DNA of 64,000 nucleotides from Sinotaia quadrata (GCA_028829895.1 CM054178.1:107844558-107908557), one strand, 5' to 3'; positions 1 to 54,887 are shown, counted from the stretch's first letter. Program-made: numbers and translations. Notes: generated by a model from the sequence alone, not told the origin.

Positions 1-90
1 ATGATTAAAGTTAAAGACAGACCTTTGGTACAAAATTATGGGAGTAAAGTATGATTAAAGTTAAAGACAGACCTTTGGTACAAAATTATC
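1..90. repeat. 50-bp tandem duplication at left edge
   Basis: A 50-bp unit starting ATGATTAAAGTTAAAGAC occurs at 1 and again at 51, the second copy running to about 89. It lies downstream of GH31 exon 20 in transcript sense, presumably in the last intron. No coding exon was seen in 1-226. Confidence 0.85.
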
Positions 91-226
91 TAAATGTTAA
101 AAAGCGGATACAACAAAATCGAGCATAAAAGCTTGGCTAATGAACATCACAAAAAGGTAACATGTCACTTTAATATAAATTAAATTTAAATTGTACAAGA
201 AAAACAATGTAGAATTAAACAAATAC

Positions 227-25292
<25,066 letters not shown>

Positions 25293-25837
25293 TATAATTA
25301 TAGATCAAGTGTCAAAAGTATATAATTTTCACTTGCAAATATTTGCTTTGATCGATTACAACTATTACTGGCATGAATATTTCGATATTAAGAATCTGTG
25401 TGTGAGGAAACTAGAGATGGATAAATTTCAAGAGTCAACATTAATTTTTCATATTGTTTCTTTAAGACTGTCAGTCCCAATTAATCTACACACATGTTGT
25501 CTTAGAGAGTTCTTCTACTCGAAGAGGTCATTTATAAATAATAATAAAAGTCATAAAAAATATCATTACTATGTACGTGTCCTAAAATGCTCTACAAAGG
25601 GGCATTACAAGGCAGAAAATGAGAGGTCAAAACTTTCTTCGCAAATCATACCACCCACAGAAATGATAACACAATCTATTAGGTCAGCAATAACGAGAGT
25701 TCTAAAACTAAATATTCTTTTTAAATTTTCTTTATCTTTCTTTGTCTGACAAATAAAGATGCACATCTGTTCCATTCCCTGATTCAAGTGGTTTTCTGCG
25801 CTCCCAACCATTCTTATGACATACATGGATGTATATG

Positions 25838-26132
25838 TTAATTTGTAGGGTCACCATTCTTATGACGCACATGGATGTATATGTTAATTGGTAGCGTCAC
25901 CATTCTTATGACACACATGGATGTATATGTTAATTTGTAGCGTCACCATTCTTATGACACACATGGATGTATATGTTAATTTGTAGCGTCACCATTCTTA
26001 TGACACACATGGATGTATATGTTAATTTGTAGCGTCACCATTCTTATGACACACATGGATGTATATGTTAATTTGTAGCGTCACCATTCTTATGACACAC
26101 ATGGATGTGTATGTTAATTTCTAACGTCACGG
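25838..26132. repeat. 46-bp minisatellite, about 6.5 copies
   Basis: Units read GCGTCACCATTCTTATGACA then CACATGGATGTATATGTTAA, nearly identical copies, within 600 bp upstream of the GH31 start. Confidence 0.93.
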
Positions 26133-26689
26133 TGTCGTCTTTATGAGAGCGCATCCTGTAAATCAAAGGATTTATTTTTATAAAGAAATAGAAGTATGTA
26201 TTCAGGATAGTTTTCATACATGTGTGTCTGTTTCAAAAGTTTCAAGAAAATCTGTTAATTTAATTGTTTAAACATGCCATTAAAATTAAAATTTGTTTGA
26301 AACATATGGTACTAGAGATATGGTACTAGTAAAGGAAATAATACTAGTAGAAGACTGCAAAAAATAAAAAATATTTCATGAACATACTATACTTTGTATC
26401 CATGCCCGAACATGGAAAATAAATATTTCAAGTATTATTAAGCTTTCCTTCAAAATCAATTGTACATAATCGTTGCCGTCGCAAATGTAAATGTAAATAT
26501 CTTTGTTTCAGTCACGTTTTCTGACCATAGCCTTTCTGTAGTGCAAGGGTACTATTAAAACAGTCATGTGACTGCTTCAATTCAAGGACATCGTTCCGTA
26601 AAAGTACACCAACGTGGGCTATTGGTACATGCGCGCGCGCACGCACACCCATTTAAACTTTACGAAGCGGTAATGTTCTGCAACTGTCC

Positions 26690-26968
26690 TTATTCACGGA
26701 CTTTAGATTACACAATTCGACTGGCCTTAAGTTATTCACGGACTTTAGATTACACAATTCGACTGGCCTTAAGTTAATCACGGACTTTACACAATTCGAC
26801 TGGCCTTAAGTTATTCACGGACTTTAGATTATACAATTAGACTGGCCTTAAGTTAATCACGGACTTTAGATTACACAATTCGACTGGCCTTAAGTTATTC
26901 ACGGACTTTAGATTACAGAATTCGATTGGCCTTAAGTTAATCACGGACTTTAGATTACACAATGCGAC
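26690..26968. repeat. 42-bp minisatellite, about 6.5 copies
   Basis: Units contain TTATTCACGGACTTTAGATT and ACACAATTCGACTGGCCTTA. One copy lacks the GATT segment. Confidence 0.93.
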
Positions 26969-27109
26969 GAAGCAAAAGTAATGCAGTTTTTCAGTTATCA
27001 TCGTTTCTTTCATTTTCTCCTTTAGATGATGACATACATGATAATCCCTTTCCCCCCCCCCCCCGCCCACCTCTCACATGCATTTAGACAAAGTATAGTA
27101 CACTGAGAA

Positions 27110-27330
27110 CTAAATGATTTCAAATGACTGCTAAGGACAATGTGAATTTAGTGTCACACAGTAAATGGCTGCTGAGGACAATCTGAATTTAGATATAGTG
27201 TCTTATTAAATGGCTGCGGAAGACAATGTGCACTTAGATATAGTGTCTTATTAAATGGCTGCGGAAGACAATGTGCACTTAGATATAGTGTCTTAATAAA
27301 TGGCTGCTGAAGACAATATCATGTAGATAG
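27110..27330. repeat. 45-bp degenerate array, 4-5 copies
   Basis: Units contain AAATGGCTGCGGAAGACAAT and TTAGATATAGTGTCTTA, ending immediately before the hAT-like terminus at 27345. Confidence 0.8.
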
Positions 27331-27344
27331 AGAGTCGTAGTAAG

Positions 27345-28157
27345 CAGTGCCGGATTTACCATTGTGCTTAGGTGAGCATAAGCACAAGGCCCCGTAGCCA
27401 GAGGAAGTCCACCTTCTTTTGAAAAACATTTGTTACGATGAATGTCTCTCGAGTCGCTATTCGTGTGTCGGTCAACTAAGCCTAGTTTATTATTAATTAT
27501 TTACATTTAATGTTGATAACAGCTCGTGCAAACGATATTAATTTCAAGAGAAGACGTCACTAATGACGTACGCAAAACGGGGTTAAGAAAAAAACTAGCC
27601 GTTACATTCAAATTTCAATGAAAGCTCAGCAGTGTGAAGGCGACATTTTTCCGCCATATTGTTTGTTTACTAATTTATTGTACGGCCCTGCAGTTTGTTC
27701 CATGTTTTATCCAACTCTGCTTTTAACAAATCTAAACAACAAATATAACTTCATATACGTGATATTACTGCTCCAGTCTTTTATTCTAAGTGTGAGTAGA
27801 CGATAGGATAGTGGAGCAAGTGAAAGAAAACGCCCAAAAGAACAAAACGATATAGTCAAACATTTTAAACTAATCATATCATTTGGCTTTGCATGCCCAG
27901 GACAAACAGGTTTAACGGCAGATACAAAAGAATCAGATGCATTACTTGGCACCCAGGAACATTTTTCAGTTACTACAATTATCAGTGGCACTCAAGAACC
28001 TTCATCTGTAACTCCAACTATCTGTGGCACTCAGGAACATTTGTCAGTAACTCCGAGTTCCTGTAGACCCACAGACATAGAAGCTTCACACACACACACC
28101 CCGCAAATGTACAGAAATGCGTGTTGGCTCTTCCTCTGTTTTCATTGTCAAGAATGA
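27345..28157 (+). mobile_element. Decayed hAT-like DNA transposon 5' end
   Basis: Starts CAGTGCCGGATTTACC followed by AAGGCCCCG, resembling the terminal sequence of hAT elements of the ZMYM1-like group. Downstream an open stretch after an in-frame stop (27807-28157) begins SGASERKRPKEQNDIVKHFK, like the start of such transposases, then runs into a triplicated GGCACTCAGGAACATTT segment and a stop. No BED zinc finger or dimerisation domain and no right terminus is present, so it is a truncated remnant. Confidence 0.45.
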
Positions 28158-28375
28158 TGTAGGCTTATGGTCCACATTGAGCGTGTTGGCTCTTCTACTG
28201 CTTTCATTGTCAAGAATAATGTAGGTTTATGGTCCACATTCATATATTCATTTAGGTCATTTAACATAGATTTTTGTTATGCTTTACTTTCTTGTTTCAT
28301 CCCTATATACCAGACCGTTCTCACTTGTAACTTCAATGTCCATTTTTACCCCTATATACCTTCCTGTAGATAGAT

Positions 28376-28456
28376 AGACAGACGGACGGACGGAAGAATG
28401 GATGGATGGATGGATGGATGGATGGATGGATGGATGGATGGTTGGATGGATGGAGA
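28376..28456. repeat. (GATG)n microsatellite
   Basis: GATA, GACG and then about 14 GGAT units. Confidence 0.95.
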
Positions 28457-29419
28457 AAAAAGATTGGTAACAGGAATATCTGAGAGAGTATTTTCCTATC
28501 CATTCTGGAAAATGTAAATTTTAAGTTAGTGAGACACTGCGACCTGTGGTAAAAAATATATATCTAGTTCTTTATGATATTTCTGCATTGATGAAGGTAA
28601 ATTATCATTTAAACTTCTACAGTGAAGGGACATTTAAGCCAACCTTAGAAATAAATAAAAATAATTAATACACATAATTTTTAAGTAATTATCCAAAGTA
28701 AAATTGAAATGTCAGTAAATGAAAAGTGTTTGCGAAATTCGATGAGATTATTGTTCACAAACTCTCAAGTCCTGGACAAAGAAAAGGCAATGACGACGCT
28801 AAATGCCTTTCATCGCATTTCATTTTGCAAGTATGATACTTGACACAACCAAAATGTTATCTGCACTGTTTTAATGGACTTGTTTACCCGATCCGTCCGA
28901 CAGACATCAAACAAGTCTTGGTGTTTTGGTCTAGTCCCCTTTTTATGATATCTCTTGCATCAACAGGATGTTAATAGCTTATTTATTTTTAGCACCAACA
29001 AAACAAAATTTTCTACAAGTGTTTACGTACATTTTAAGATGTACATTACAATTTTACTTGCATTTTAAAAGTACATATTACAACAGGTTTATTTACGTTT
29101 TAAAGGTATAAAATGGCAGTTTTACTTTACAGGTATGCACTAAATTTTAACTTTCGCAGGAACAAATATTAGTGGTTTTCAGACGAATCAGACGAGAGAG
29201 CTGATTAGTTCAGTAATCGTGTTTGTACTATTGTATAATAAAATATTTACGAGTAAATAAAATATATTATCATTTTTATCATTGATTTGAATGCTTGAGG
29301 TGTAAATTGTTTTTAATTTCTGAATTATATTTTCTTTTGCAGCTAGAATTTTTTAAAACTTAGATCTACTCCATTTTTTCCTGTGAGTTTATTGAACGTT
29401 GTATGATTTTATTATTATG

Positions 29420-29642
29420 TGTAGCGGTACATATTTTGTATACATTACGTCTTCAGTGACAACTTAAATCATTGTGTTTAGCAGTACATATTTTGTATAC
29501 ATTACGTCTTCAGTGACAACTTAAATCATTGCGTTTAGCAGTACATATTTTGTATACATTACGTCTTAGTGACAACTTAAATCATTGTGTTTAGCAGTAC
29601 ATATTTTGTATACATTATGTCTTCAGTGACAGCTTAAATCCT
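29420..29642. repeat. 57-bp minisatellite, 4 copies
   Basis: Units contain GTGTTTAGCAGTACATATTT, TGTATACATTACGTCTTCAG and TGACAACTTAAATCA, nearly identical. Confidence 0.93.
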
Positions 29643-29715
29643 TTTTATCTGTTCAAAATTTACTTACTGTTTGTAACTAATTATTGTAAATATGACTAAC
29701 CGTGCAATTATATCT

Positions 29716-29718
29716 TGA

Positions 29719-29784
<66 letters not shown>

Positions 29785-29818
29785 ACTATCTAACTAACTA
29801 TCTATCTGTCTATCTGTC
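29716..29818. repeat. (ATCT)n microsatellite
   Basis: About 25 units with a few ACTA and TGTC interruptions at the 3' end. Confidence 0.97.
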
Positions 29819-30127
29819 TCGTCAACCTATCCTCTCCTAATGATAAATTGAACATTTTGTTTACATTATAATATTACTACTTTATTGTTTATGTAGATTT
29901 AATATCTGTAATTTGTAAATTGTAATAATTTTTTAATCTTTTCTACTAACATCTCTAACACGATCAATGGTCTTCTTCGTCTGCTCTTATTATGTATCAC
30001 CCGTTCGTTCAGCGAAAACTGTCTGCACCAAGGGGTGACCGGATGTGACTGGGGATGAATCTGTAGCTGTCTGACTTTATTAATACAAAAACAGAATGCA
30101 AAAGGCTTTTAGCAAAAGTGGCACGTA

Positions 30128-30790
30128 CGGGCATCAATACATTTAACTAACGTAAAAATGTGGAACATAAGGACAGAGAATAGATCAGCAATACGTTTAA
30201 CTAACGTAAAAATGTGGAACATAAGGACAGAGAATAGATCAGCAATACGTTTAACTAACGTAAAAATGTGGAACATAAGGACAGAGAATAGATCAGCAAT
30301 ACGTTTAACTAACGTAAAAATGTGGAACATAAGGACAGAGAATAGATCAGCAATACGTTTAACTAACGTAAAAATGTGGAACATAAGGACAGAGAATAGA
30401 TCAGCAATACGTTTAACTAACGTAAAAATGTGGAACATAAGGACAGAGAATAGATCAGCAATACGTTTAACTAACGTAAAATTGTGGAACATAAGGACAG
30501 AGAATAGATCAGCAATACGTTTAACTAACGTAAAAATGTGGAACATAAGGACAGAGAATAGATCAGCAATACGTTTAACTAACGTAAAAATGTGGAACAT
30601 AAGGACAGAGAATAGATCAGCAATACGTTTAACTAACGTAAAAATGTGGAACATAAGGACAGAGAATAGATCAGCAATACGTTTAACTAACGTAAAAATG
30701 TGGAACATAAGGACAGAGAATAGATCAGCAATACGTTTAACTAACGTAAAATTGTGGAACACAAAGACAGGGAATAGCCTAAAACTACCT
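30128..30790. repeat. 54-bp minisatellite, about 12 copies, near-identical
   Basis: Units contain AATAGATCAGCAATACGTTT and AACTAACGTAAAAATGTGG. Copies differ almost only by an A/T change in AAAATGTGG versus AAATTGTGG. The unit is 18 codons, so 224- and 230-codon frames stay open on both strands; nothing else supports a gene. A diverged half-copy extends to about 30870. Confidence 0.96.
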
Positions 30791-31327
30791 TTAACTTTCA
30801 TACAAAAAATGGGACATAAAGAGAGGGAATAGCCCAGAACTACCTTTAACTAACGTACAAAGGTGGAACAAGTACAACGGTGAAACAAAAGTGCAGAGAA
30901 TAACCGTATATTTGTGGATTAATTACAACACGGGACAAAGACAAGAAGAAAGCAGTTTGATATTATTATACGAATTGACCTTTTTGTTGAAATCGGGGAC
31001 AAATCTTAATCTTATCGACCAGTGCATTCAGGTCATCGTCTAAGAGAAAGAAATTAAACAAAAACGTGGAGACACTGAAGAAATAAATAGTTCTGTAACT
31101 ATTAGCTTGTTTTGTTTTTAAATTAGAACACGCATTGATACTAAGCTAATTCCAGATTATACGATCTTCCAGAAACACTTTCTCAATTTTTGACCTAAGA
31201 TCGTCGCTCTAATGGACACACCCTGAATAAGCAATGTTAATCTACATTGTCCAAGATTCCAAAAACCTCTATGGTTCGACACTATTTGACAGTATTTAAG
31301 TGCTCTTCAAGAACCCCACGTTCGTGC

Positions 31328-31600
31328 TGGCAATGCTAACAGAATTACATTGGCAATACTAACAGAATTACATTGATAATACTAACAGAATTACATTGGC
31401 AATACTAACAGAATTACATTGGCAATACTAACAGAATTACATTGGCAATACTAACAGAATTACATTGGCAATACTAACAGAATTACATTGGCAATACTAA
31501 CAGAATTACATTAGCAATGCTAGCAAGATCACATTGGCAATGCTAATAGGATTTCATTGAATACAATCAGGATTTCATTGGCAATACTAACAGCCTTTTT
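31328..31600. repeat. 23-bp minisatellite, about 10 copies
   Basis: Units read TTGGCAATACTAACAGAATT ACA, decaying at the 3' end. Confidence 0.93.
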
Positions 31601-31616
31601 TTTATTTTACTGCATT

Positions 31617-32030
31617 GTCAATAGTAACACGATTGCCTTTCCAATACAACTAGGATGACACGATTGCCTTTGCAATACTACTAGGATGACACGATTACCT
31701 TTGCAATACTACTAGGATGACACGATTGCCTTTGCAATACTACTAGGATGACACGATTACCTTTGCAATACTACTAGGATGACACGATTACCTAAGCAAT
31801 ACTACTAGGATGACACGATTGCCTTTGCAATACTACTAGGATGACACGATTACCTTTGCAATACTACTAGGATGACACGATTACCTTTGCAATACTACTA
31901 GGATGACACGATTACCTTTGCAATACTACCAGGATGACAGGATTGCCTTTGCAATACTACTAGGATGACACGATTACATTTGCAATACTACCAGGATGAC
32001 AGGATTGCCTTTGCAATACTAATAGAAGTT
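31617..32030. repeat. 31-bp minisatellite, about 13 copies
   Basis: Units read GGATGACACGATTACC then TTTGCAATACTACTA. The core GCAATACTA is shared with the adjacent 23-bp array, so the two may have a common origin. Confidence 0.93.
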
Positions 32031-32469
32031 TTCGTTTAATTTAACAGGATTTTTCACCTTTGATTACACTTGTAATTCCTGAAAGATTTTATAATAAATT
32101 GGCAATACAGACAAGATTTTTCACGTCATTTTACATCGATATATGTTTGTACATCTTTGAAGGCATTTGTTTGTTAATGAGGTGTGCCCGGCATTTGGTA
32201 GACTGTAAGATAATTTTTTTAAATTTTCTTGCATTGCTTCATTACGAATATCTTGGAGATGTGAATGCTTGCCTTGAATGGATTCATTCGTTATTTATTT
32301 TCCTGTTTATAATTTTTCCACAGTGGAAAAAGTTATAAATAGCATGCACAGAAATCTTGTTACCTATTGAAGCATCGCAGTCGTCTCCCAAGTTCAGTAA
32401 CTCCAGAACTGAATAATCATCGTGACATAAAGACGTAAAGACGTAAAGACGTACACACTCAGAAGTTAC

Positions 32470-32612
32470 ACACAAACGAAACCTTACAGTGAATGGGATA
32501 CTGTTCAGCAATTCATTAATCACATCACTGAGTGGGTGATGAACACAAACGAAACGCTTACAGTGAATGGGATACTGTTCAGCAGCTCATTAATCACATC
32601 ACCTAAGTGGGA
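32470..32612. repeat. 72-bp direct duplication upstream of AmyA
   Basis: Two copies with ACAAACGAAACCTTACAG and GGGATACTGTTCAGC, about 130-270 bp upstream of the AmyA TATA box. They could influence the promoter, but no known factor site is recognised. Confidence 0.8.
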
Positions 32613-32738
32613 GGTGACACTAAAACATCTTCCATTTTCGTTTTCTCTGTGGGCGGCTGAAGTGCACGCGAGGTGCGGCTGTTCGCGCTAAGCCTGGAGC
32701 GCTAGAGGCCCCTCGATCCAGTGCCCTCTTTTGGGCGA

Positions 32739-32744
32739 TATAAA
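32739..32744 (+). promoter_or_regulatory. AmyA TATA box
   Basis: TATAAA in the context GGGCGATATAAATGAC, 59 bp before the AmyA ATG. A transcription start about 30 bp downstream would leave a leader of about 28 nt. AmyB has TATAAA at exactly the same distance from its ATG. Confidence 0.85.
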
Positions 32745-32797
32745 TGACTCGGGCATGATAGTACACTTTTGAGATTCCTCTGTTCACTCGTTTAGTC

Positions 32798-49226
<16,429 letters not shown>

Positions 49227-49235
49227 TCGAATCAA

Positions 49236-49241
49236 AATAAA
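49236..49241 (+). terminator. AmyA poly(A) signal AATAAA
   Basis: AATAAA starts 9 nt after the AmyA stop codon, implying a very short 3' UTR. A second AATATATAAA-like sequence lies at about 49280. Confidence 0.6.
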
Positions 49242-49477
49242 TAAGTTATTAATCAGTGTATCTGTGTATCCTCCAGAGAAAATATATAAAAGATGTTTCA
49301 TGTTACAAAAGACTTTCGATTCACTAGTGGAATGAGGTTGTAGTTATTGGTGAGCATGTGTGTCTGCCATCATAGAATTAATTGTACTGTCTGAGGGCAG
49401 AATCCCTGATAAGATTTTATGATTTGACGATCTTTAAGAATACAGTATATGATTTAATGATCTTCTAGTAGACAGTG

Positions 49478-49478
49478 A

Positions 49479-49545
<67 letters not shown>

Positions 49546-49550
49546 GTTGA

Positions 49551-49605
<55 letters not shown>

Positions 49606-49610
49606 GTTGA

Positions 49611-49682
<72 letters not shown>
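49478..49682. repeat. (AAAG)n microsatellite
   Basis: About 50 units with two GGTTG interruptions, the reverse complement of the intron 1 tract at 35098-35336. Open frames are artefacts. Confidence 0.97.
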
Positions 49683-49844
49683 GCATACGTTAAAACCGAT
49701 AAGTGGGAAAACAGTTATGTATGTTACTGTTTGCTAAAAAGAGCTTACGGTGGAAAAATAACTGTTTATGAGTGAGGGTGTAATGAAATGAGCGTATAGG
49801 AACATTTTCTGTCTGTGTCCAACACAGGGTGATTGTAGTTTTCA

Positions 49845-50585
49845 TTGACACTTTACATATCAGTATGAGATAAATCATTGACTCACTTTACATGTCAGTA
49901 TGAGATAAATCATTGACTCCCTTTACATGTCAGTATGAGATAAATCATTGACACTTTACATGTCAGTATGAGATAACTTCTTTTCTTCACACCCCGTTCG
50001 ACAGCGTAGCTTACGTGAAGAGCTGGTAATCGAATTTTCACTTCCAAGTCAACTTATATCAAATATTGCCTTAAAGTCACAAAGTTTACCACATAACTAG
50101 TAGTTACCATAAGTCCTTAAATCTGTGAGTCCACAGCTTTTTACGCAACTTACGTAAGAGAAAAATATGTGGTTTGTGGTTCCTATCTTAATATTAATGT
50201 GTGTATGTGTCTGTTATTGTTAATAAATGTAAATAGTCAATAAGCAAAAACATACGCATTACTTGAGTACATGTAACGCTGATATCTAGACAAGAAAGAC
50301 AGGCCCAGAAACACAAGCAACGTGACTTAGAGGGGACTTGGTCTGTTGCTAGCATCAGGACAGAAACACTTTTAACTCCCTGCAAGTAGACGTTAAGTTG
50401 TCACGACTTCTCGTCAATTGATACTACCATTCCTTGACATATTGTCTATCTAAACAATATTAGAGTCATTAGATTGATACCCAATCCTTGACAGATTGTC
50501 TATCTAAACAATATTAGAGTCATTAGATTGATACCCAATCCTTGACAGATTGTCTATCTAAACAATATTAGTCATTAGATTCATG
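49845..50585. repeat. Two small tandem arrays
   Basis: At 49845-49980 a unit with TTTACATGTCAGTATGAGAT AAATCATTGAC occurs four times at 32-40 bp. At 50415-50585 a 57-bp unit with CCTTGACAGATTGTCTATCT AAACAATATTAG occurs three times. Confidence 0.87.
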
Positions 50586-51154
50586 TTAGCTACATATAGA
50601 CATCTTCAAAAGAAAGAGGCGCATTCGTTTCTGTGACTTGGCATTCCGACATTTTAAAATGACAGTAAAACAAAAAATTCATAAGCCGTCGATCCATTTT
50701 TTTAAAAACTGATTTGAATTAAACTGGATCGGTGCATGCATTAGTGCAAAAGTACTTATCCGTTCTTTCAGCAAATTACACAAGAGGGAAGGGGGAGGCC
50801 TCAAAGTTGGAAAACTCAAGGCCGTATTCTAACCGTTGTATAATATCAGACCATGAATGTGTGTATTAAGGATGTGTTTTCAACTGTTTCAAAATATGAC
50901 AATTCAGACATACTGGGTTTTCCTAGACAAGGTGTTCTTTAATTCTTTAACAACAGGGCACTAATGTCGTCCAGGGAACTTAATAAATTTTTTGCAGGAA
51001 AGAAAACGATTAAGGTATTAATTTAAGAGTTATTAATTCACTCTAATTATAAGCCGAATTATAGATCCGAAAACTAAACAAACTATAATCCCTTTTTTGA
51101 TATCTGTTGTGAATGAATCGGTGCAACATTTAAATTAGAAATCAAATAATCCTC

Positions 51155-51186
<32 letters not shown>

Positions 51187-51254
51187 AGCGCGCATGTGCG
51201 ACTATCTATCTATTACAAATATATTTAAGTATGTATATATGTGTAGATAGAGAG

Positions 51255-52391
51255 ATAGAGTGACGCCCACGCCACACTAGTTATCGGTTATGATCATTAT
51301 TATTTAATCATCCATAACTAATTACAAGTGATGAGAATCTTAATTTATGTTATTAATAATTCTTCAGAAGATATCACATGTCTCTCTCACTTGGCGGATA
51401 TGCGAGAACTGTAAACGTTTTCTCTCTTCCACAACATTAGAGACAAACATTTACCGTCCAATAACATTTCCATAGGTGGAAAACGTTTTACCAAAGGAGA
51501 AAACAATCCATCTTTTAATCTATATTTAGTGAGCCCCCACCCACGCACTTTCTTCTCCAACATACGTTTATCAATGTGTAAGAAAATCAATAAATTTAAC
51601 AATAAATTTATTAAATCAACAATCAAATTTACAACATAACCAATATAATCAAAGACTTCTGATATTTACATCACTTCACAACAATGTTTGATTAACATGG
51701 GACAATCATACAGTTTATCCAATCATATAAATTAGCAGTCAATTAACATAAATATATAATTAAGTTCACAGATATCATCACGGAAATGAGAGTAGAATTT
51801 CAGAAAAATAAAGAAAGTCAAATTCATATAACCTTTTCATAGATGGCAGCTGTTGCCAGCACGTGTTCACAATCACGTGGTTTGCAACAAGTCACTGTCT
51901 TTCTTATTTGGGTGACGGCCTCACATATCCCTTCTAGGTACATTACACAACTGTTTCAGAATCTTTGATGAGATTACAAAGCAAACCATAAATTTCGTCC
52001 TGAATTTCACATGCACTATCAAGCACATCAGGAGGAATGTCTCGAATTTCCGTGTGTATTCTCAACACACCATGAGAAACATTCAAAATAATCTTTGTGA
52101 ATTCTCGAGGCCAAACTCTAGCCACCATCTCCACTGTATTGGCTTTTGAACAGAATTTACAGGAATCAACTCACAGCAACATGCTATACTGATAATTTGA
52201 CGACAACATAGTCTAGTAGAGCACAGTAGCCACGATAGCATGACGTGATAAAAGTAAAACAAAAAGGCCTGCTCCTCTAAAAAAATTAAATGAAGGCAGC
52301 ACTACATTTCAGGCATATTGCATCACTAAACTCCTTTTTCTCACATAAACATTCTCAACTTACAAAATCCTGCAACAATTTCGTTAGCCCG

Positions 52392-52443
<52 letters not shown>

Positions 52444-52498
52444 AAACACACATACACACACACAAACACACACACACACAAACACACAAACACACACA

Positions 52499-52532
<34 letters not shown>

Positions 52533-54615
52533 ATAAGAAATATTGCATCGATCAAATTCGTGTGTATAATGTACAACATAACCAAATTAAAGAATGTTAC
52601 GTTTCCAGTATTTATTTATAGACCCTGCCTAGGATAATTAAGGACTTTAAAGATAATAGATGAATTAATTCCTTCTCTCTTATCCTATACAGACTGGTTG
52701 CTCAACTTATCATTTGACTAATTTAAAAATGTGTCTTGTAGTGCAGACGACAGATTTACAAACTGATAAATTGCGTACGTTAGCTGGGTTGGAGTCGTTA
52801 AATTCCTCTAAATTAATATGTATTCGTTATGTCATTCAGTTCAATCGCCCCCATCCAATCCAAGAAATTAATCATTAGGTCTATTATGCATAAAAATTAA
52901 CTACGAAGAGGTTTAACAATTAAAAATAAGATTTAATAAAGTTTAACAATTTAACAATAATCAAATACAAGCGCGAAAGTCTATTTCTTAATTCTCGCAC
53001 GTACGTGCTTAAAGTTAATTCGAGAAAAGGTGCCCAATTGTATCTTTATGAACTTTGTATCGACTGAGGAATACTCAGCTTAAGTCTCTGTATCACCTGG
53101 TCCTCCTTTTATTCCAGTCCATACCGGTCTGCCTCACAGTAGTCACTCTAGTGGAAATGCACGTGGCATACAGTGGAAATTGTCCTTTAATTTCGTCGCT
53201 AGTGAACTTGTGCTTAGACTAGCATACGTCTATTCATTGACGCTGCTTTACAATGGGGTGGACTCTAGAATACTTGAATTCTCTCCTCAGAATTCAAACC
53301 AGCTTGTACAGGTCTTCAGGATGAAGACAAAGACAATTTGTCCAAGTTCAAGGATGCATACAAGGAAACCGACCTATGAGAAACAAATGTGTCCCATAAT
53401 CGTCTGCTAGTGTTTTCGCTACTTAAGCACGTTTAGTTCAAATGCTTTGAATTAGAAATTCGACTACACGTCGTTTACAATTTAGATTTAGGAAATATAA
53501 TCTTCTCACGCATGTTTCATTTAACAGTGCATGACGTATGAATCATAAAAATATCTACAATGTTAAATTAATGTTCATACAAAGGGATAATTCAAATCAG
53601 CAAAGCGCTTCACAATTTACAATTAAAATTACACGCAATAAATTGAATTACATGAGAAATTCATATCGAGCGTAGGCATTTCTGGCTCTAGTGAATTTAA
53701 AAGCAATATAAATTAAGGTTACAATGGAAAGAGTTACAATAAATTTATATTCCATAACTTATAGGTTTTCAGTCATTTCAACGAACCGTGCTCAAGTTAT
53801 ATAGCAATACATAATAATATATAACACAAGTGCATACGTAGCTAAAATATACAGAATGCAATCAAATAAAGGTGATACCTTATGAGAAGTCGAAGTGTCT
53901 ATCTCATCTACCTTGCCGGTTCTGTCCGTTCCTGCACGACTCGCGTAGCTAATTGTGTCCGAGTGATGGGCGGAAGTATTGTACCAATATTTATAAGAAA
54001 GCATAGAGCATATCACGTGACGGATCGCGTGGCATGTAGTTGGTTCTAGAACCTAGACAATGGGCCTAAAGTTACATAACGTCTTGACCTCTTTGTTGGA
54101 AGTTTTCTCGATGTGAATATCGCGAGAGAGCTCCAAACAAAGGAATTTCAAATCTCGATATTTGAAAAATTAAACAAGTGGGTCAAACAGTCAAGACATT
54201 TTTATCAGACTGTGACAATGAACATAGAAACAATGGTTCGATTACTAAAGCATTCTCTATTTCAATCAAAGATCAATAGTAAACATGTGTGAAAATATTC
54301 TAAGTCCGTTGTTTCTTTATCAGTCAGTTAACTTACCATAAGCTAACGATAGCTAACGATCACCTTTATGACTGGACTCGAGTTATGTTCAAATTCAAAG
54401 TATAGAATAGGGAACTTCTTCAACAAAGAAACTTTTGGTCCATCCCCATTGGATGAGTTTCTTATGAACAATATGAGACTATTAGTCAGTAAAACTAATC
54501 ATCCAGATGGAACTGGTTTGGATTGCATCGGCAATTTCTATCGTATTCTCAACTCGTGTTGTTTACTCCAACTCTGACACTTATAAAAGTACCATCATAA
54601 GGAATGCCTATGATT
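51255..54615. repeat. Dispersed repeat family, copy 2 (longest)
   Basis: Shares ordered blocks with copy 1 (4725-6130): 51280-51620, 51830-52170 and 54345-54610. About 2 kb between the last two blocks, including a (CA)n tract, has no counterpart in copy 1. On the minus strand 51943-52134 is open for 63 codons (including DIPPDVLDSACEIQDEIY) and the equivalent in copy 1 retains ILPDVLDSAYDILD but with stops. This hints at an eroded coding segment of unknown family. Confidence 0.6.
52392..52531. repeat. (CA)n microsatellite
   Basis: CA run with AAACA interruptions inside dispersed repeat copy 2. Frames on both strands are artefacts. Confidence 0.97.
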
Positions 54616-54887
54616 AGCTTACTTTGACAATTTAACAATTTATATAACGGATAGGCAAATTTACTCTGCTAAAGACCGACAGATAGATAGATAGATAGAT
54701 AGACAGACATGCAGGTATAGAGAGACAAAAAAGATAGTTCTATTACATAGTTAAACTTTCTTTTTGTAATATCAGTACTTTCAAAATATTAAAGTACATT
54801 GCTTTTGTATGACGGAGTATCTTATCTTTCTTTGGCGTGGAAACATTTTCAAAAAAAAATGTGAAACATCCATATGTTCTGAGATAA

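Larger units (their letters stand above)
25293..32738. other. Intergenic spacer between divergent GH31 and AmyA
   Basis: This 7.4-kb spacer separates two divergent start sites, so it must contain both promoters. An AT-rich TATATA at 25319-25324 lies 27-33 bp before the GH31 ATG, too close for a typical TATA box plus leader, so the GH31 promoter is not resolved. Most of the rest is tandem arrays and a decayed hAT-like end, listed separately. The remaining sequence (for example 28460-29400, 30850-31310) shows nothing recognisable. Confidence 0.7.

Noticed and set aside
30109..30832. Long open frames (224 and 230 codons) on both strands
   Set aside because: They are translations of a 54-bp tandem repeat whose length is a multiple of three. 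No splice, promoter or family support.
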